From contig UQGM01000051.1 in assembly GCA_900540535.1 (NCBI GenBank), positions 1-17,336 of the forward strand: a DNA stretch of 17,336 nucleotides. Direction: 5' to 3'. Made by a program: the position numbers and the translations under genes. Numbering within the stretch: position 1 is the stretch's first letter; each line of letters begins with the position of its first letter. The notes under the pieces were generated by a model. That model did not search any database and was not told where the DNA came from. It saw only the letters and a program-made list of their open reading frames with translations. Source of the DNA: an uncultured Oscillospiraceae bacterium. GTDB lineage: Bacteria; Bacillota; Clostridia; Oscillospirales; Acutalibacteraceae. Below are positions 5,793-14,220 of the stretch, piece by piece.

Positions 5793-7172
5793 TTAAAAAC
5801 TTTCAATCTCTTTTCCGTTTACAATACCAGCAGGACAGGAGTCGAAAGCGCCCTTGCCTGTAAAACGGTCAAAGATAAGATTTTCGGTATTACCCGCATC
5901 TAAGGCATATTTATATGTGTCGCAGACATTACCCCAAAGCATCTTGGTCTTTGCCACTGTAACGTTCTTGGCGTATCTTATGAAGAAGCCTGCATTGTCG
6001 TACTTTTCTACTCCGTAATCTATACAGGGTCTTAAATCATAGCAGCCGCAGGGCCATTTTGAAGTTTTTGTAACCTCAACAGAGCAGTTTTCAAAAGTTA
6101 CGTCCTCAATAAGATTTTCGCTGTTTCCGTGAATCAAAACTCCGTTTTCACCTTTTGCAGTAATATTGAAGAAACGGATATTTTTAATTTTACCGCTCTT
6201 TGTTTTTTCATCACGGTTAAAGGTTGTTATTGTAATAGGCTCAGCAGTGCCCCACCAGTCGGAACAGAAGCGGCGGGTTTCGATAATGCAATTTGAAAAG
6301 CTGACATTCTCAACATTTCCACCGTCTCTTATCTGAATTGAAAGGCCTCGGTTGGAACGGCTGATTATGCAGTTATCAACTATTACGTTTCTGAAATCCC
6401 CTACTCCCTCTGTGCCGATTTTTATAGCGGCGGAGGTGGAAACAAGAGTACATCCTGAAATAATTATATTCTCGCATGGACCGTATTCACTGTTGCCCTT
6501 TGAAGCTTTAAGACAGATACAGTCGTCAGCGCACTCTATGTGGCAGTTTGTAATTCTCACATTGCAGCAGTGATCGGGGTCTATTCCGTCGCTGTTAGCT
6601 ACGTCAAGGTCGTTGAGAATCCTTATTTTATCGATTTCCACATCATAGCATCCTGCGGGATGAAGAGTCCAGAAAGGAGCATCCTTAATGGTTACATCCT
6701 TAAAGCTTATGTGCTTGCTGTTTTCAATGTAAATAACAGTTGGACGGGGATAAAAATCACCGGTCACATAATACTGGCTTTTACGGTTTACAAAACTGTG
6801 TCCGTTAGCGTCAATGGTTCCTTCACCTGTAATGGAAGCGCCGTCAGCTTCGTAGCCATAGATAAACACAAAGCTGGGCTTTCCTGTTACGGGATTGCCT
6901 ACAAGAGCAGTTTTAGGGTCATTTATCATATTGCAGGGTCTTATATATCCCTCAATGTCAGAAGTCGCCTTTAATACCGCTCCCTTTTGAATATGAAGCT
7001 CAACATTCTTTTTAAGACTTACGGAATCGGAATAATAAACCTTTCCGCTTTCGAGAACCACTGTTCCGCCGCCGTTTTCACTGCATGAATCAATGGCTTT
7101 CTGAATAGCGGCAGCATCGTTTGTCTTTCCGTCGCCTAAAGCTCCGAAATCTTCCACTTTATATAATTTCAT
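5793..7172 (-). CDS. Glycoside hydrolase family 28 (polygalacturonase-like), cytoplasmic
   Basis: A 459-residue right-handed parallel beta-helix enzyme. GH28 enzymes cleave alpha-1,4-galacturonan or rhamnogalacturonan by inversion. The N-terminus (YKVEDFGALGDGKTNDAAAIQKAI, about 4-27) is the standard opening of this fold. Catalytic motifs are NSDGID (about 192-197, family NTDGID) and DD in ADDCICLK (about 216-217), which supply the three expected aspartates. The usual GHG histidine motif is replaced by STSAAIKIGTEG (about 244-257), and RIK by IQIRDGG (about 278-284), so this is a divergent subfamily. There is no signal peptide, which implies a cytoplasmic enzyme acting on imported oligosaccharides. 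AAGGAGGG lies about 9 bases before the ATG, 27 bp after the phosphoesterase stop. It is the last gene of the locus. The exact substrate (galacturonide, rhamnogalacturonide or another glycan) is not determinable. Confidence 0.88.
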   Translation of the reverse strand: MKLYKVEDFGALGDGKTNDAAAIQKAIDSCSENGGGTVVLESGKVYYSDSVSLKKNVELHIQKGAVLKATSDIEGYIRPCNMINDPKTALVGNPVTGKPSFVFIYGYEADGASITGEGTIDANGHSFVNRKSQYYVTGDFYPRPTVIYIENSKHISFKDVTIKDAPFWTLHPAGCYDVEIDKIRILNDLDVANSDGIDPDHCCNVRITNCHIECADDCICLKASKGNSEYGPCENIIISGCTLVSTSAAIKIGTEGVGDFRNVIVDNCIISRSNRGLSIQIRDGGNVENVSFSNCIIETRRFCSDWWGTAEPITITTFNRDEKTKSGKIKNIRFFNITAKGENGVLIHGNSENLIEDVTFENCSVEVTKTSKWPCGCYDLRPCIDYGVEKYDNAGFFIRYAKNVTVAKTKMLWGNVCDTYKYALDAGNTENLIFDRFTGKGAFDSCPAGIVNGKEIESF

Positions 7173-7199
7173 AACACATTACCCTCCTTAAGACTGAGG

Positions 7200-8891
7200 T
7201 TAAAAGAGTCCGGGGAAAAACGGAAGTATCGTGCCGGGAATAAGAAGCTGAATGAGAGAAACTATTCCCCAAACCACAAGACCGATAATTCCAAGAACAA
7301 CCGCTATAAGAAGAATTACGAGAACAATCAAAGCGGCGAGAATCCAGGGGCCTTTTTTGCTCTTTTTGACTGTTGTTTCGGACTTTGACTTTTTCTCTTC
7401 TTCAATAAGCTCGGGGTTCGGATTTTTCTCTCTGTAAACAGGGAAAATTTTAAGCTCAGCTTTTTCGTCGCAGATGCCGCTGTTATAGAAAAGCGGTTCC
7501 ACAAGAGATGATGCGTTTTCGGCACCTTTAAGAAGCTTGCCGATTTTAAGTCCGATTGTATCGAGGAATGAGTCAATAATGCTCAGAAGACCCATTGCGA
7601 TTTTATACTCTCTTGTATCGGGACCGTAAGGAGCATCGCCGCCGTAAAGGTTTGTGACAGCTTCGAGCATGAAATCTATAACCTTTTTATCCTTGATGTC
7701 CTCATAATCCTCAGGTTTAAGACCTGTCTCAGCTTTTGTCCATTTGCCCACCTTTCCGATTGTAAGGCTGTTGAGGAATTTACCTATGGGTTTAATTACA
7801 AACTTTAATTTCTTAACCTTTTCACCGGGAACACTGAATGCATCGGTCATTTCGGCAAGGCGGTCTATATCGTTGCCAGCTGCCCAAAGGACCTCCCCTA
7901 TCATGCCGATAAAGAAATTCTTAATATACTCAGGGAAAGATTTTCCGTCAGTATCGAGACCGGGAACCTGCTCAATGAACTGAGTTTCCACTGTGATTTT
8001 TTCGTTTGCCGGATCAAAAACCGCAGTTCTCATTGTAGGCGGATAGCCGATAAGTGAAGCGGTGGAGACATCGTAAAAGATGTTGCCCTTCTCAGTTCTT
8101 CTGTATGAAATATCGTGGATATGGGTGTGTCCTGTAAATACGCAGTGTATTCCCCTATCTGCAAACTCTTCAACATTTTTAAGGTGGTCACGCTGAAGGT
8201 CGCCTTTTCCGATTATAGCATAAAACGGCGACGGAGCAAGCATGGGATGATGAGTCATTGCAATTATGTACTGGTCGTTTTTCTGTGCATCTTCAATTTG
8301 CTCATATATCCACTTTTTGCAGCTTTCACTGAATCCGCTCTTTGCTTCTCCCTCTTCATCGGTATTTCTGTCATCGTTAAGGGCAAAAAGCCTGTAACCG
8401 TCACAGAGCTGTACCACATATGACATGGAGGGAAGATGATAAGAAATAGCTTCATTGGGGCCAAATTCATAGTACATATCCCAAAGCATATCCCTTGTCG
8501 CTGCCGGTACTTTTATCTTTTCATCGCCCTTATAGCCGTCTGTCAAGCCGTCATCCTGATAGTCATGGGTGGAGGTTATTACATAAACTCTTTTGCCACG
8601 GTTTTTAAGCTCACGGAGCTTTTCGATAAACTCCTTATGGCTTGCAATTTCACCGTCCTTGGTGGTATCTCCGGAGAGAAGAACTATATCCGTAGAGGTA
8701 TCTTTGCAGAGCATATCCCATGCGGCGTCTATTACAAGGTCTGAATCCTTGATGACTTTCTGACTTTTTGACTCCGCTTTTTTATATGCCTTTCCCTCAG
8801 TACCGCAGGTTCTTGAATAGTAGTGGGTATCGCTTATAATCTGCACTTTCAAAGGCGCATTTTTGCTGCCGTAAATTTTTTCTTCACTCAT
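7200..8891 (-). CDS. Calcineurin-like metallophosphoesterase with C-terminal membrane anchor
   Basis: A 563-residue protein. Residues 14-300 form a metallophosphatase domain that would hydrolyse phosphomono- or diesters with a two-metal centre. Visible motifs are SDTH (20-23), LLSGDTTKDGE (71-81), STHD (107-110) where the family normally has GNHD/E, MTHHP (about 235) and FTGHTHIHD (about 270). The replacement of the metal-bridging Asn by Thr is notable, although the ligand His residues are kept. A helical region follows, then a basic linker (EEEKKSKSETTVKKSKKG) and a strongly hydrophobic C-terminus (about 515-563), enough for one or two membrane spans. There is no N-terminal signal, so the catalytic domain should face the cytoplasm as a tail-anchored protein. 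It sits 9 bp after the glycosidase stop in a sugar operon. The substrate is unknown; sugar phosphates, nucleotides or lipid-linked phosphates are possible. Confidence 0.85.
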   Translation of the reverse strand: MSEEKIYGSKNAPLKVQIISDTHYYSRTCGTEGKAYKKAESKSQKVIKDSDLVIDAAWDMLCKDTSTDIVLLSGDTTKDGEIASHKEFIEKLRELKNRGKRVYVITSTHDYQDDGLTDGYKGDEKIKVPAATRDMLWDMYYEFGPNEAISYHLPSMSYVVQLCDGYRLFALNDDRNTDEEGEAKSGFSESCKKWIYEQIEDAQKNDQYIIAMTHHPMLAPSPFYAIIGKGDLQRDHLKNVEEFADRGIHCVFTGHTHIHDISYRRTEKGNIFYDVSTASLIGYPPTMRTAVFDPANEKITVETQFIEQVPGLDTDGKSFPEYIKNFFIGMIGEVLWAAGNDIDRLAEMTDAFSVPGEKVKKLKFVIKPIGKFLNSLTIGKVGKWTKAETGLKPEDYEDIKDKKVIDFMLEAVTNLYGGDAPYGPDTREYKIAMGLLSIIDSFLDTIGLKIGKLLKGAENASSLVEPLFYNSGICDEKAELKIFPVYREKNPNPELIEEEKKSKSETTVKKSKKGPWILAALIVLVILLIAVVLGIIGLVVWGIVSLIQLLIPGTILPFFPGLF

Positions 8892-8900
8892 TTAAGATTC

Positions 8901-11621
8901 TCACTTTCTGATTATCTCCAAGGTTACATCCTTTTCGGCTGTATCAAGACTGATTTCCAGTGCGCCTTTCTTTCTCTCATTAAAGGCTGTCTCTTTGCCG
9001 TTTACCATAACCTTGTAATCGTACATATCATTCATTACCGCAACAACAGCGCAGTTTTTGTTATTACCGAAATAACGGCACTTAGCGGTAAACCGGGTGT
9101 TATCTTCATTAAAAGTGCGGCTCTCAACCCACATATCAAATCCGCTTGTGAAAATGCCCGGCTTATAGTAAGCGTTAGCCCAAACGTTAATGGGTGCGGA
9201 AAGTCCGCCGAAATTATGGAACCAGCCGCCACGCTCAGACTCAATGTTGAACATCTCGAAGGTGTAATAGGAGTGGTCAACTTCTCTTCTCCATGCGTTA
9301 AGAGCTGTATCGGCAATTTTGAAGGCAAAATCTGTTTCGCCTAAATCAAGCATGGTCTTCCAGATAAACCACTGGTGTGAGAACCATACATTGCCGTTCC
9401 AGTAGCCGTTATGTTTAAAGTATCCGGCAGAACGGTCAACGGCACTTACGCCTACATTTGACCACATCTCTTTTTCGTTCATTATGTGTCCCAGAACCTT
9501 TTGCTTTCTGTCCTCAGGACAGGCTCCCGCAATAAGAGGATATATTCCGTCCATACCCTTATTTAGGTTTTCGCCGTCATCGGTTCTGAAGAATTTCTCC
9601 GGCTCACCGTTTTCATTGTGAAGAACATAGCTGTAATAGCCGGTTTCCTCATCCCATGCGGTGTTGTTAAGGGCGTTAGTAAGCTTTTCGATATCATTGT
9701 CGTATTCGGCTATATCTTCGCTATGACCTGATGCTGCGGCTATCATCTTCATGATCTTTGCAATTCTAATAACCTGACTGGAAGAAATACATGGACAGGC
9801 ATATTTCTCAAGCTTCTTTTCTATCATTGCAGCCTGTGCCGGATAGTCGTCCATACCGCTTGAAGAATAGAAATAATCATAAGTGGTGGTCATGCCACTT
9901 TTGAATTTAGCTGTTGTGGAACCATGGGTTCTGCCCGCCATAAATCTGTAATACTGCTTTGCACGGTCATAGTAGGAATAGAGATTTGTTTTATCGTTCT
10001 CTCTTTTCAGCATTTCAAGATACTGGTAGAACTGTACGGGAACAGGTGAACCGTGATGAAGAAATGCAAAGTCTTTATTATCGGTTTCACTGAGATATGT
10101 ATCTAAAACATACTCTGCAAGCTTCGGCTCTGTCTCTAAAAGTCCGAGAGCTATAAATCCGCTGTCCCATGTGTAAAGACAGTCCCATCTCTTACCGGGA
10201 GTGTGGTGAACTATATAGTCACCGTGACGGTAAATGGGATAAACAACATTTGTGAGAAGTGTAGCTTTAAGTATCTCATTGCTGAGAGTATATTTTTCTC
10301 CCTCCTTGTTATATCCGAGAGGTTTAAGTGTAGCCTTGCCCTCGTTATAAATACGCTCATATTCTTCATCGGACAAGGGCTCAAACCTGTCCTTACTTAC
10401 AACTACATATTCAATATGGCTTGTACCGGGCTTTATATAGAGTGAATGGACAATGGTATTCTGATAGAATCCCTCATCGCTCTTTTTAGGTGAAAACGAA
10501 CCTGTAAAGGTACGGGTAAGCTCATCAAAAGTTATATCGCTGTTGGAAACACGGGAAATAAGAGCATCCTCAAGGACGCCTGTTTCAAGCTCTCTTGTTC
10601 TTGTGTTTTTATTGTGGGTCATGACACAGTAAGTCTGTCCGATTTCACCATAGGTTAAAATTTCTCTGAAGCCTCTCTCTGTTTCTTCCTGTGTGATTTC
10701 GGGCTTTCTCTCATAGAGAACGGTTTCAGCGGTTACAGCGTCAACATCTTCTTTCTCTGCTACTGCGAAAAAGTCAAATTCTATACCAGCCTTACCTTCT
10801 GAAACAAGCTCAAAAACAGCTGAACCCTTTGAGATTTTACCCATGGGAATATATTTAAAAGTAAGCTCTTCACTTTTTTCAAAGGCAACTTCTTTACCGT
10901 TAAGAGAGAAAACAGCTTTTTCTCCCTCTCCTGCTGTTTTATAGCGAACGACAAGAACAGGATTTTCAAAATCATACTCACTGCTTACACTGTATTCTAC
11001 TCTGTCGCCTTTTTCGCATCCGAAAGGCTTTAAATTGAGAAAATGTACATGTGCGTTATCTATTCTGTCACCAAGACCCTTTCTGCCATGGAAAAGGGGA
11101 TCAATGAACACGCCTTTTTCCATTCCGTCAGGGTTTTCCATATCCCACGGTCTTGTAACTGCATAATCAAAGGAAGCATAATTTTCGGCATCAAAGAAAA
11201 TGCATTTATCAGGCAAAGACACTTTGCAGTGCTGAGGATAAGGATACTCCAAAGCAGAAAAAATGTTTTCAAGGCATATCTGACAAAGCTCAGTATTATT
11301 TACAAATTCAGTTCTTACAAGAAAAGCCTCGTCATTAATCTTAGTAAAGGATACATCCGCATACACCTGATCCTTCCACTCAAGGTCGTATCTGTAAGAA
11401 AAATGAGTCATATCCTTATTGCATGTCCAAGGGTGATAGTTTGATGGGAAAGTCACATTAGGTACAGGTACGTTTGTATTTGCAACAGTGGGATGAATTA
11501 CAAAATCAAAACGCACGCCCTCTTTTCGGCTTTCGTCAACAATTCGGGAAACACCCATATATTTTTTTGAATACGGTCCCCATGTGGGTACATATTCCGA
11601 AAATCTCTTTAAATTGCTCAT
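8901..11621 (-). CDS. Large (alpha/alpha)6-barrel glycoside hydrolase (GH63/MGH1-like), intracellular
   Basis: A 906-residue protein. The N-terminal half (about 1-430) looks like beta-sandwich domains. The C-terminal half resembles six-hairpin glycosidases of the GH63/GH37/MGH1 type. Supporting patterns are GKRWDCLYTWDSGFIALGLL (about 478-497), SSSGMDDYPAQAA (about 585-597, where family members have an SG-x-D-x-S/P motif bearing the acid), and YWNGNVWFSHQWFIW (about 738-752). A small beta domain closes the protein. There is no signal peptide, so it should act in the cytoplasm on what the adjacent GPH transporter imports. I chose the ATG at 11621 over an upstream TTG because GGAAGGTG lies directly before it and the TTG falls upstream of that site. 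Exact family and substrate are uncertain; an alpha-glucosidase-, rhamnosidase- or glucuronidase-type activity are all conceivable. Confidence 0.72.
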   Translation of the reverse strand: MSNLKRFSEYVPTWGPYSKKYMGVSRIVDESRKEGVRFDFVIHPTVANTNVPVPNVTFPSNYHPWTCNKDMTHFSYRYDLEWKDQVYADVSFTKINDEAFLVRTEFVNNTELCQICLENIFSALEYPYPQHCKVSLPDKCIFFDAENYASFDYAVTRPWDMENPDGMEKGVFIDPLFHGRKGLGDRIDNAHVHFLNLKPFGCEKGDRVEYSVSSEYDFENPVLVVRYKTAGEGEKAVFSLNGKEVAFEKSEELTFKYIPMGKISKGSAVFELVSEGKAGIEFDFFAVAEKEDVDAVTAETVLYERKPEITQEETERGFREILTYGEIGQTYCVMTHNKNTRTRELETGVLEDALISRVSNSDITFDELTRTFTGSFSPKKSDEGFYQNTIVHSLYIKPGTSHIEYVVVSKDRFEPLSDEEYERIYNEGKATLKPLGYNKEGEKYTLSNEILKATLLTNVVYPIYRHGDYIVHHTPGKRWDCLYTWDSGFIALGLLETEPKLAEYVLDTYLSETDNKDFAFLHHGSPVPVQFYQYLEMLKRENDKTNLYSYYDRAKQYYRFMAGRTHGSTTAKFKSGMTTTYDYFYSSSGMDDYPAQAAMIEKKLEKYACPCISSSQVIRIAKIMKMIAAASGHSEDIAEYDNDIEKLTNALNNTAWDEETGYYSYVLHNENGEPEKFFRTDDGENLNKGMDGIYPLIAGACPEDRKQKVLGHIMNEKEMWSNVGVSAVDRSAGYFKHNGYWNGNVWFSHQWFIWKTMLDLGETDFAFKIADTALNAWRREVDHSYYTFEMFNIESERGGWFHNFGGLSAPINVWANAYYKPGIFTSGFDMWVESRTFNEDNTRFTAKCRYFGNNKNCAVVAVMNDMYDYKVMVNGKETAFNERKKGALEISLDTAEKDVTLEIIRK

Positions 11622-11649
11622 TAATACACCTTCCGTCAAAGTTTATTGT

Positions 11650-11690
11650 AAAATAAAACTCCCGCCGCCGTTTTACCGGAGGCAGGAGCT
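11650..11690 (-). terminator. Intra-operon rho-independent terminator between transporter and glycosidase genes
   Basis: On the minus strand the arms CTCCTGCCTCCGG and CGGCGGCGGGAG form a 12-bp stem with two G-U wobbles around a TAAAA loop, followed by TTTTATTTTA. The same arms pair worse on the plus strand, which marks the minus strand as the functional one. It lies within the 79 bp between the transporter stop (11701) and the glycosidase start (11621), so it should reduce, not abolish, enzyme expression relative to the transporter. Confidence 0.8.
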
Positions 11691-11700
11691 TAGCTTTTTA

Positions 11701-13167
11701 TCAGTCTTCCTTGACTCCTCGCTTTGCAATAAGCTGCTCAGTTATTCTCTTCTTCTTCTCACCTACAAGGTCATAGAAGAGAATCGGCATTCCCTGGAAG
11801 ATTACGAATACCGCAGGAATAATTGTATAGATAATAAGGAACTTATTAAGTGTTCCGTCGGACTGAGGACCGTATGTACCGCCTGTTGCGGCAATGTATC
11901 CTGTCCAGCCGATAAGCAGAACTCCGAAAGAGTCTGTAAGAGCTGCTGCTATTTTTGCAAAAAGGCTTACACCTGAATAGCAAAGAGCGTCAACTCTCTT
12001 GCCTGTCTTAAGCTCGATTTCGTCGATACAGTCGGCAATCATGATATTGGGTGTAAGGTTTGTATTACCGTGCTGAAGTCCGATAAGGAAGTTAAGGAAG
12101 AGGAAAACCACGACGTAAAGAGGATTTTCTCTCAGTCCGCTGAATCCGACAATCTGTGTAAATACAAACATTACCGCAAGCATAGATGCACCGTACAGAC
12201 AGAAGCTTATATAAATCTTCTTTGTGGACATACGTTTCAAAAGGAAGTTAACAATAAGCATACTTACCGCTGTACCTATTCCCATGGGAAGCATAAGGCC
12301 AAGGTTCATATCCTTGCTGCCTAAAAGATAAACCGCAATGTAAACTGAAACTGCAGAATAAACACCACGTCCGAAGCCTGTAAGCTTTGTAATGGCAACC
12401 ATAAGCAGGTTCTTATTTGTGAAAACAACTTTAAGGGACTCTACAATGTTTGTCTTTTCGCTTGTGTAGGGAACACGCTCTCTGTTATTAAAGAAAGCAA
12501 GAAGCACAAGAACTATTCCGAGGAAAGCACAGATAATGGCGGAGATTGTGTACTCCTGCTTATCAATGTGATGGCCGTACTTAGCCTTGAAGATAATACC
12601 TACAATAAGAAGTGCAACCATACCGCCCTGCTGACCGATTGCCTTTGCGATACTTGCAAAGGAAAGGAAGCTTCCTCTTTCATCAGGGTTGGGAGTGGAA
12701 ACAGCACCGAAACAGTTAAGGGGATTTTCTACACCACTGCCTACAATTGTAAAAACAATGTAGAGAGCATAAATCCAAATGATTGTGAACATTACGCTTC
12801 CTGTTCTCGGAGAAACGAAAAGTAAAATAGCTGAAAGGAAGAGCGGTACAGATGAATAGAGAATCCACGGACGAAGTTTACCCCATTTTGTATGGGTTCT
12901 GTCTATCTGATAACCTATTCCGATATCACATACAGCGCTTATAACTCTTGCAACAAAGAAAAGCGCTGCAACAATTGCTGTAATTGCCGGAGTGGGAAGA
13001 CCGGAATCACCTAAAGCAAAATCAATAAAGAAGGTTTTTGAATAACCCTGTACCCATCCTGTTATCATTGCAAGACCGAAAAGGCTCAGCGCATATGTAA
13101 TGGGTTCGGATTTTCTAAGATACTTCTTCATAGCAGCAGGCTGCTGCACAGCTGTATTTTTTTCCAT
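11701..13167 (-). CDS. GPH-family (glycoside-pentoside-hexuronide) sugar:cation symporter, MelB-like MFS transporter
   Basis: A 488-residue membrane protein with about twelve hydrophobic segments, the standard length for GPH symporters, which import glycosides, pentosides or hexuronides with Na+ or H+. The loop VCDIGIGYQIDRTHTKWGKLRPW (about residues 79-101) is the diagnostic family motif: an aspartate in TM2, D-R-T and W-G-K-x-R-P-W. The C-terminal half contains QHGNTNLTPNIMIADCIDEIELKTGKR, the equally typical TM10-11 loop D-x-x-E-x-x-T-G-x-R. The ATG at 13167 was chosen over a GTG three codons earlier because that GTG lies inside the ribosome binding site GAGGTG (13174-13179), 6 bases upstream. 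Pairing with a GH28 enzyme suggests uptake of galacturonide-type or similar pectic oligosaccharides; this is inferred from context only. A terminator follows the stop. Confidence 0.92.
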   Translation of the reverse strand: MEKNTAVQQPAAMKKYLRKSEPITYALSLFGLAMITGWVQGYSKTFFIDFALGDSGLPTPAITAIVAALFFVARVISAVCDIGIGYQIDRTHTKWGKLRPWILYSSVPLFLSAILLFVSPRTGSVMFTIIWIYALYIVFTIVGSGVENPLNCFGAVSTPNPDERGSFLSFASIAKAIGQQGGMVALLIVGIIFKAKYGHHIDKQEYTISAIICAFLGIVLVLLAFFNNRERVPYTSEKTNIVESLKVVFTNKNLLMVAITKLTGFGRGVYSAVSVYIAVYLLGSKDMNLGLMLPMGIGTAVSMLIVNFLLKRMSTKKIYISFCLYGASMLAVMFVFTQIVGFSGLRENPLYVVVFLFLNFLIGLQHGNTNLTPNIMIADCIDEIELKTGKRVDALCYSGVSLFAKIAAALTDSFGVLLIGWTGYIAATGGTYGPQSDGTLNKFLIIYTIIPAVFVIFQGMPILFYDLVGEKKKRITEQLIAKRGVKED

Positions 13168-13188
13168 ATTTTTCACCTCACTACAAAT

Positions 13189-13848
13189 TTAAGCGTCAAG
13201 CTGATTGTTTACAAACATGTTTTTAACTTCAGTAAACTTTCCGTCTTTAAACTCCACGTTTGTAAGGGCAAGGGCATTGTTATGAATTTTCATTCCGGCA
13301 ACAGTTATATCGTTATCTACTTCAACATGAATATTGTCGCCCTCTTTAAATTCATATCCCTTTATAACTACTGTAAGAATAGCTTTGTCGCCTTCTGAAG
13401 TATAACTGTACTCATAGTGAACAGTTTCAGTTGATTTACCCTCACGGACAAGCTTCATAGCCTCTGAAAAACTCATTTCGGACTCATCGTCGCTTTTAGT
13501 GCCAAGCTTTGTCCAGTCGCCGTACTGATAATTGCCGTTGTCATCCAAAGCATAAGTTCCGTCGTTATTCTTTGTAGGCTCTGGTCTTATTGTTACTGAA
13601 CCGTAAAGATCATCGCCGAACTCGTCGGGAAGAGTGGTCTTTTTATCATACCTTGTATTTGAATATGCCTCTTCCTTATCAAGTGTAAACACCAGTGTGG
13701 TTTCATCACCGTTTACTGTTGTTGCAACCTCATAGTTTCTGACATTGTATTCGTTGTATACAACGCCCTGTATGTATGTGTATCCACCGAAGGCTGCAAT
13801 AGTGATTAAAGCAATTGCGGTAATGACAGCTACAACCGATTTGCTCAT
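13189..13848 (-). CDS. Membrane-anchored extracytoplasmic protein of unknown function, first gene of the carbohydrate operon
   Basis: A 219-residue protein that I do not recognise. Residues 4-22 (SVVAVITAIALITIAAFGG) form one hydrophobic N-terminal segment, either an uncleaved signal anchor or a signal peptide; no lipoprotein Cys box follows. The remainder is acidic, soluble and beta-strand rich, with an insert rich in D, N, G and Y (about 95-112). There is no Cys, sortase signal or clear catalytic motif. GGGAGG lies about 8 bases before the ATG. It stands between a strong promoter (13895-13923) and the GPH transporter start 21 bp on, so it is the first gene of the operon. A role in capturing or guiding substrate at the outer membrane face is possible but speculative. 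A second ATG at 13852 is out of frame. Confidence 0.8.
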   Translation of the reverse strand: MSKSVVAVITAIALITIAAFGGYTYIQGVVYNEYNVRNYEVATTVNGDETTLVFTLDKEEAYSNTRYDKKTTLPDEFGDDLYGSVTIRPEPTKNNDGTYALDDNGNYQYGDWTKLGTKSDDESEMSFSEAMKLVREGKSTETVHYEYSYTSEGDKAILTVVIKGYEFKEGDNIHVEVDNDITVAGMKIHNNALALTNVEFKDGKFTEVKNMFVNNQLDA

Positions 13849-13894
13849 TCATCTTCCTCCCTTAATTTTGTTCTTTTGACATTAACTAATGAGT

Positions 13895-13923
13895 ATTATA
13901 CCAAAGCTTTTCCAGTAATTCAA
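13895..13923 (-). promoter_or_regulatory. Promoter of the carbohydrate-use operon
   Basis: Minus strand: TTGAAT (13918-13923), 17 bp, and an extended -10 TGGTATAAT ending with TATAAT at 13895-13900. Transcription would start near 13888, giving a leader of about 40 nt. No convincing dyad operator was seen next to it. Confidence 0.7.
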
Positions 13924-14142
13924 TATCAATATATATATTTAGCACAAATTTAACATGTCGGATTTTTTGCTGTTTCTGTTTATTAAAGTCGAAATATTTT
14001 TTGATTTACGTTCATTATCTTATAAATATTTTTATCGCATCAAATAAAACACAATTTGCATAGTAATTTTTTTGGTTTTTATACTGAAAAAAATTATTAA
14101 TATTTCACAAAGCAAATTTTTTTGAATAAAAAAATAAAAAAA
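13924..14142. other. AT-rich intergenic stretch with phased A/T tracts, no gene seen
   Basis: About 220 bp upstream of the carbohydrate operon promoter, composed mostly of A and T, with many runs of 5-8 A or T. No convincing reading frame, tRNA or repeat was found. Such tracts can be curved DNA or UP-element-like promoter support, or may simply be a gene-poor spacer. Confidence 0.4.
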
Positions 14143-14180
14143 CAATAAGCCAATCAAAAATGATGGTTTATTGCTTTTTT
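14128..14180 (-). terminator. Terminator downstream of the RmlD-like gene
   Basis: Arms CAATAAGCCA (14143-14152) and TGGTTTATTG (14164-14173), with an extra TCA/TGA pair inside. On the minus strand a run of eight T, one A and seven T follows. The plus strand also has a T6 tract. The nearest gene running into it is the minus-strand gene ending at 14221. Confidence 0.7.
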
Positions 14181-14220
14181 AGAAATTTATTTTAAACAGT
14201 CGTTCTTGTATACTTGCACT

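Noticed and set aside
13168..13176. GTG start of the GPH transporter
   Set aside because: The GTG is part of the GAGGTG ribosome binding site, which is ideally spaced for the ATG at 13167.
13924..14142. CRISPR-like or small RNA content in the AT-rich spacer
   Set aside because: The repeated A and T runs are low complexity, not spaced direct repeats, and no stable GC-containing stem apart from the terminator at 14143-14173 is visible.
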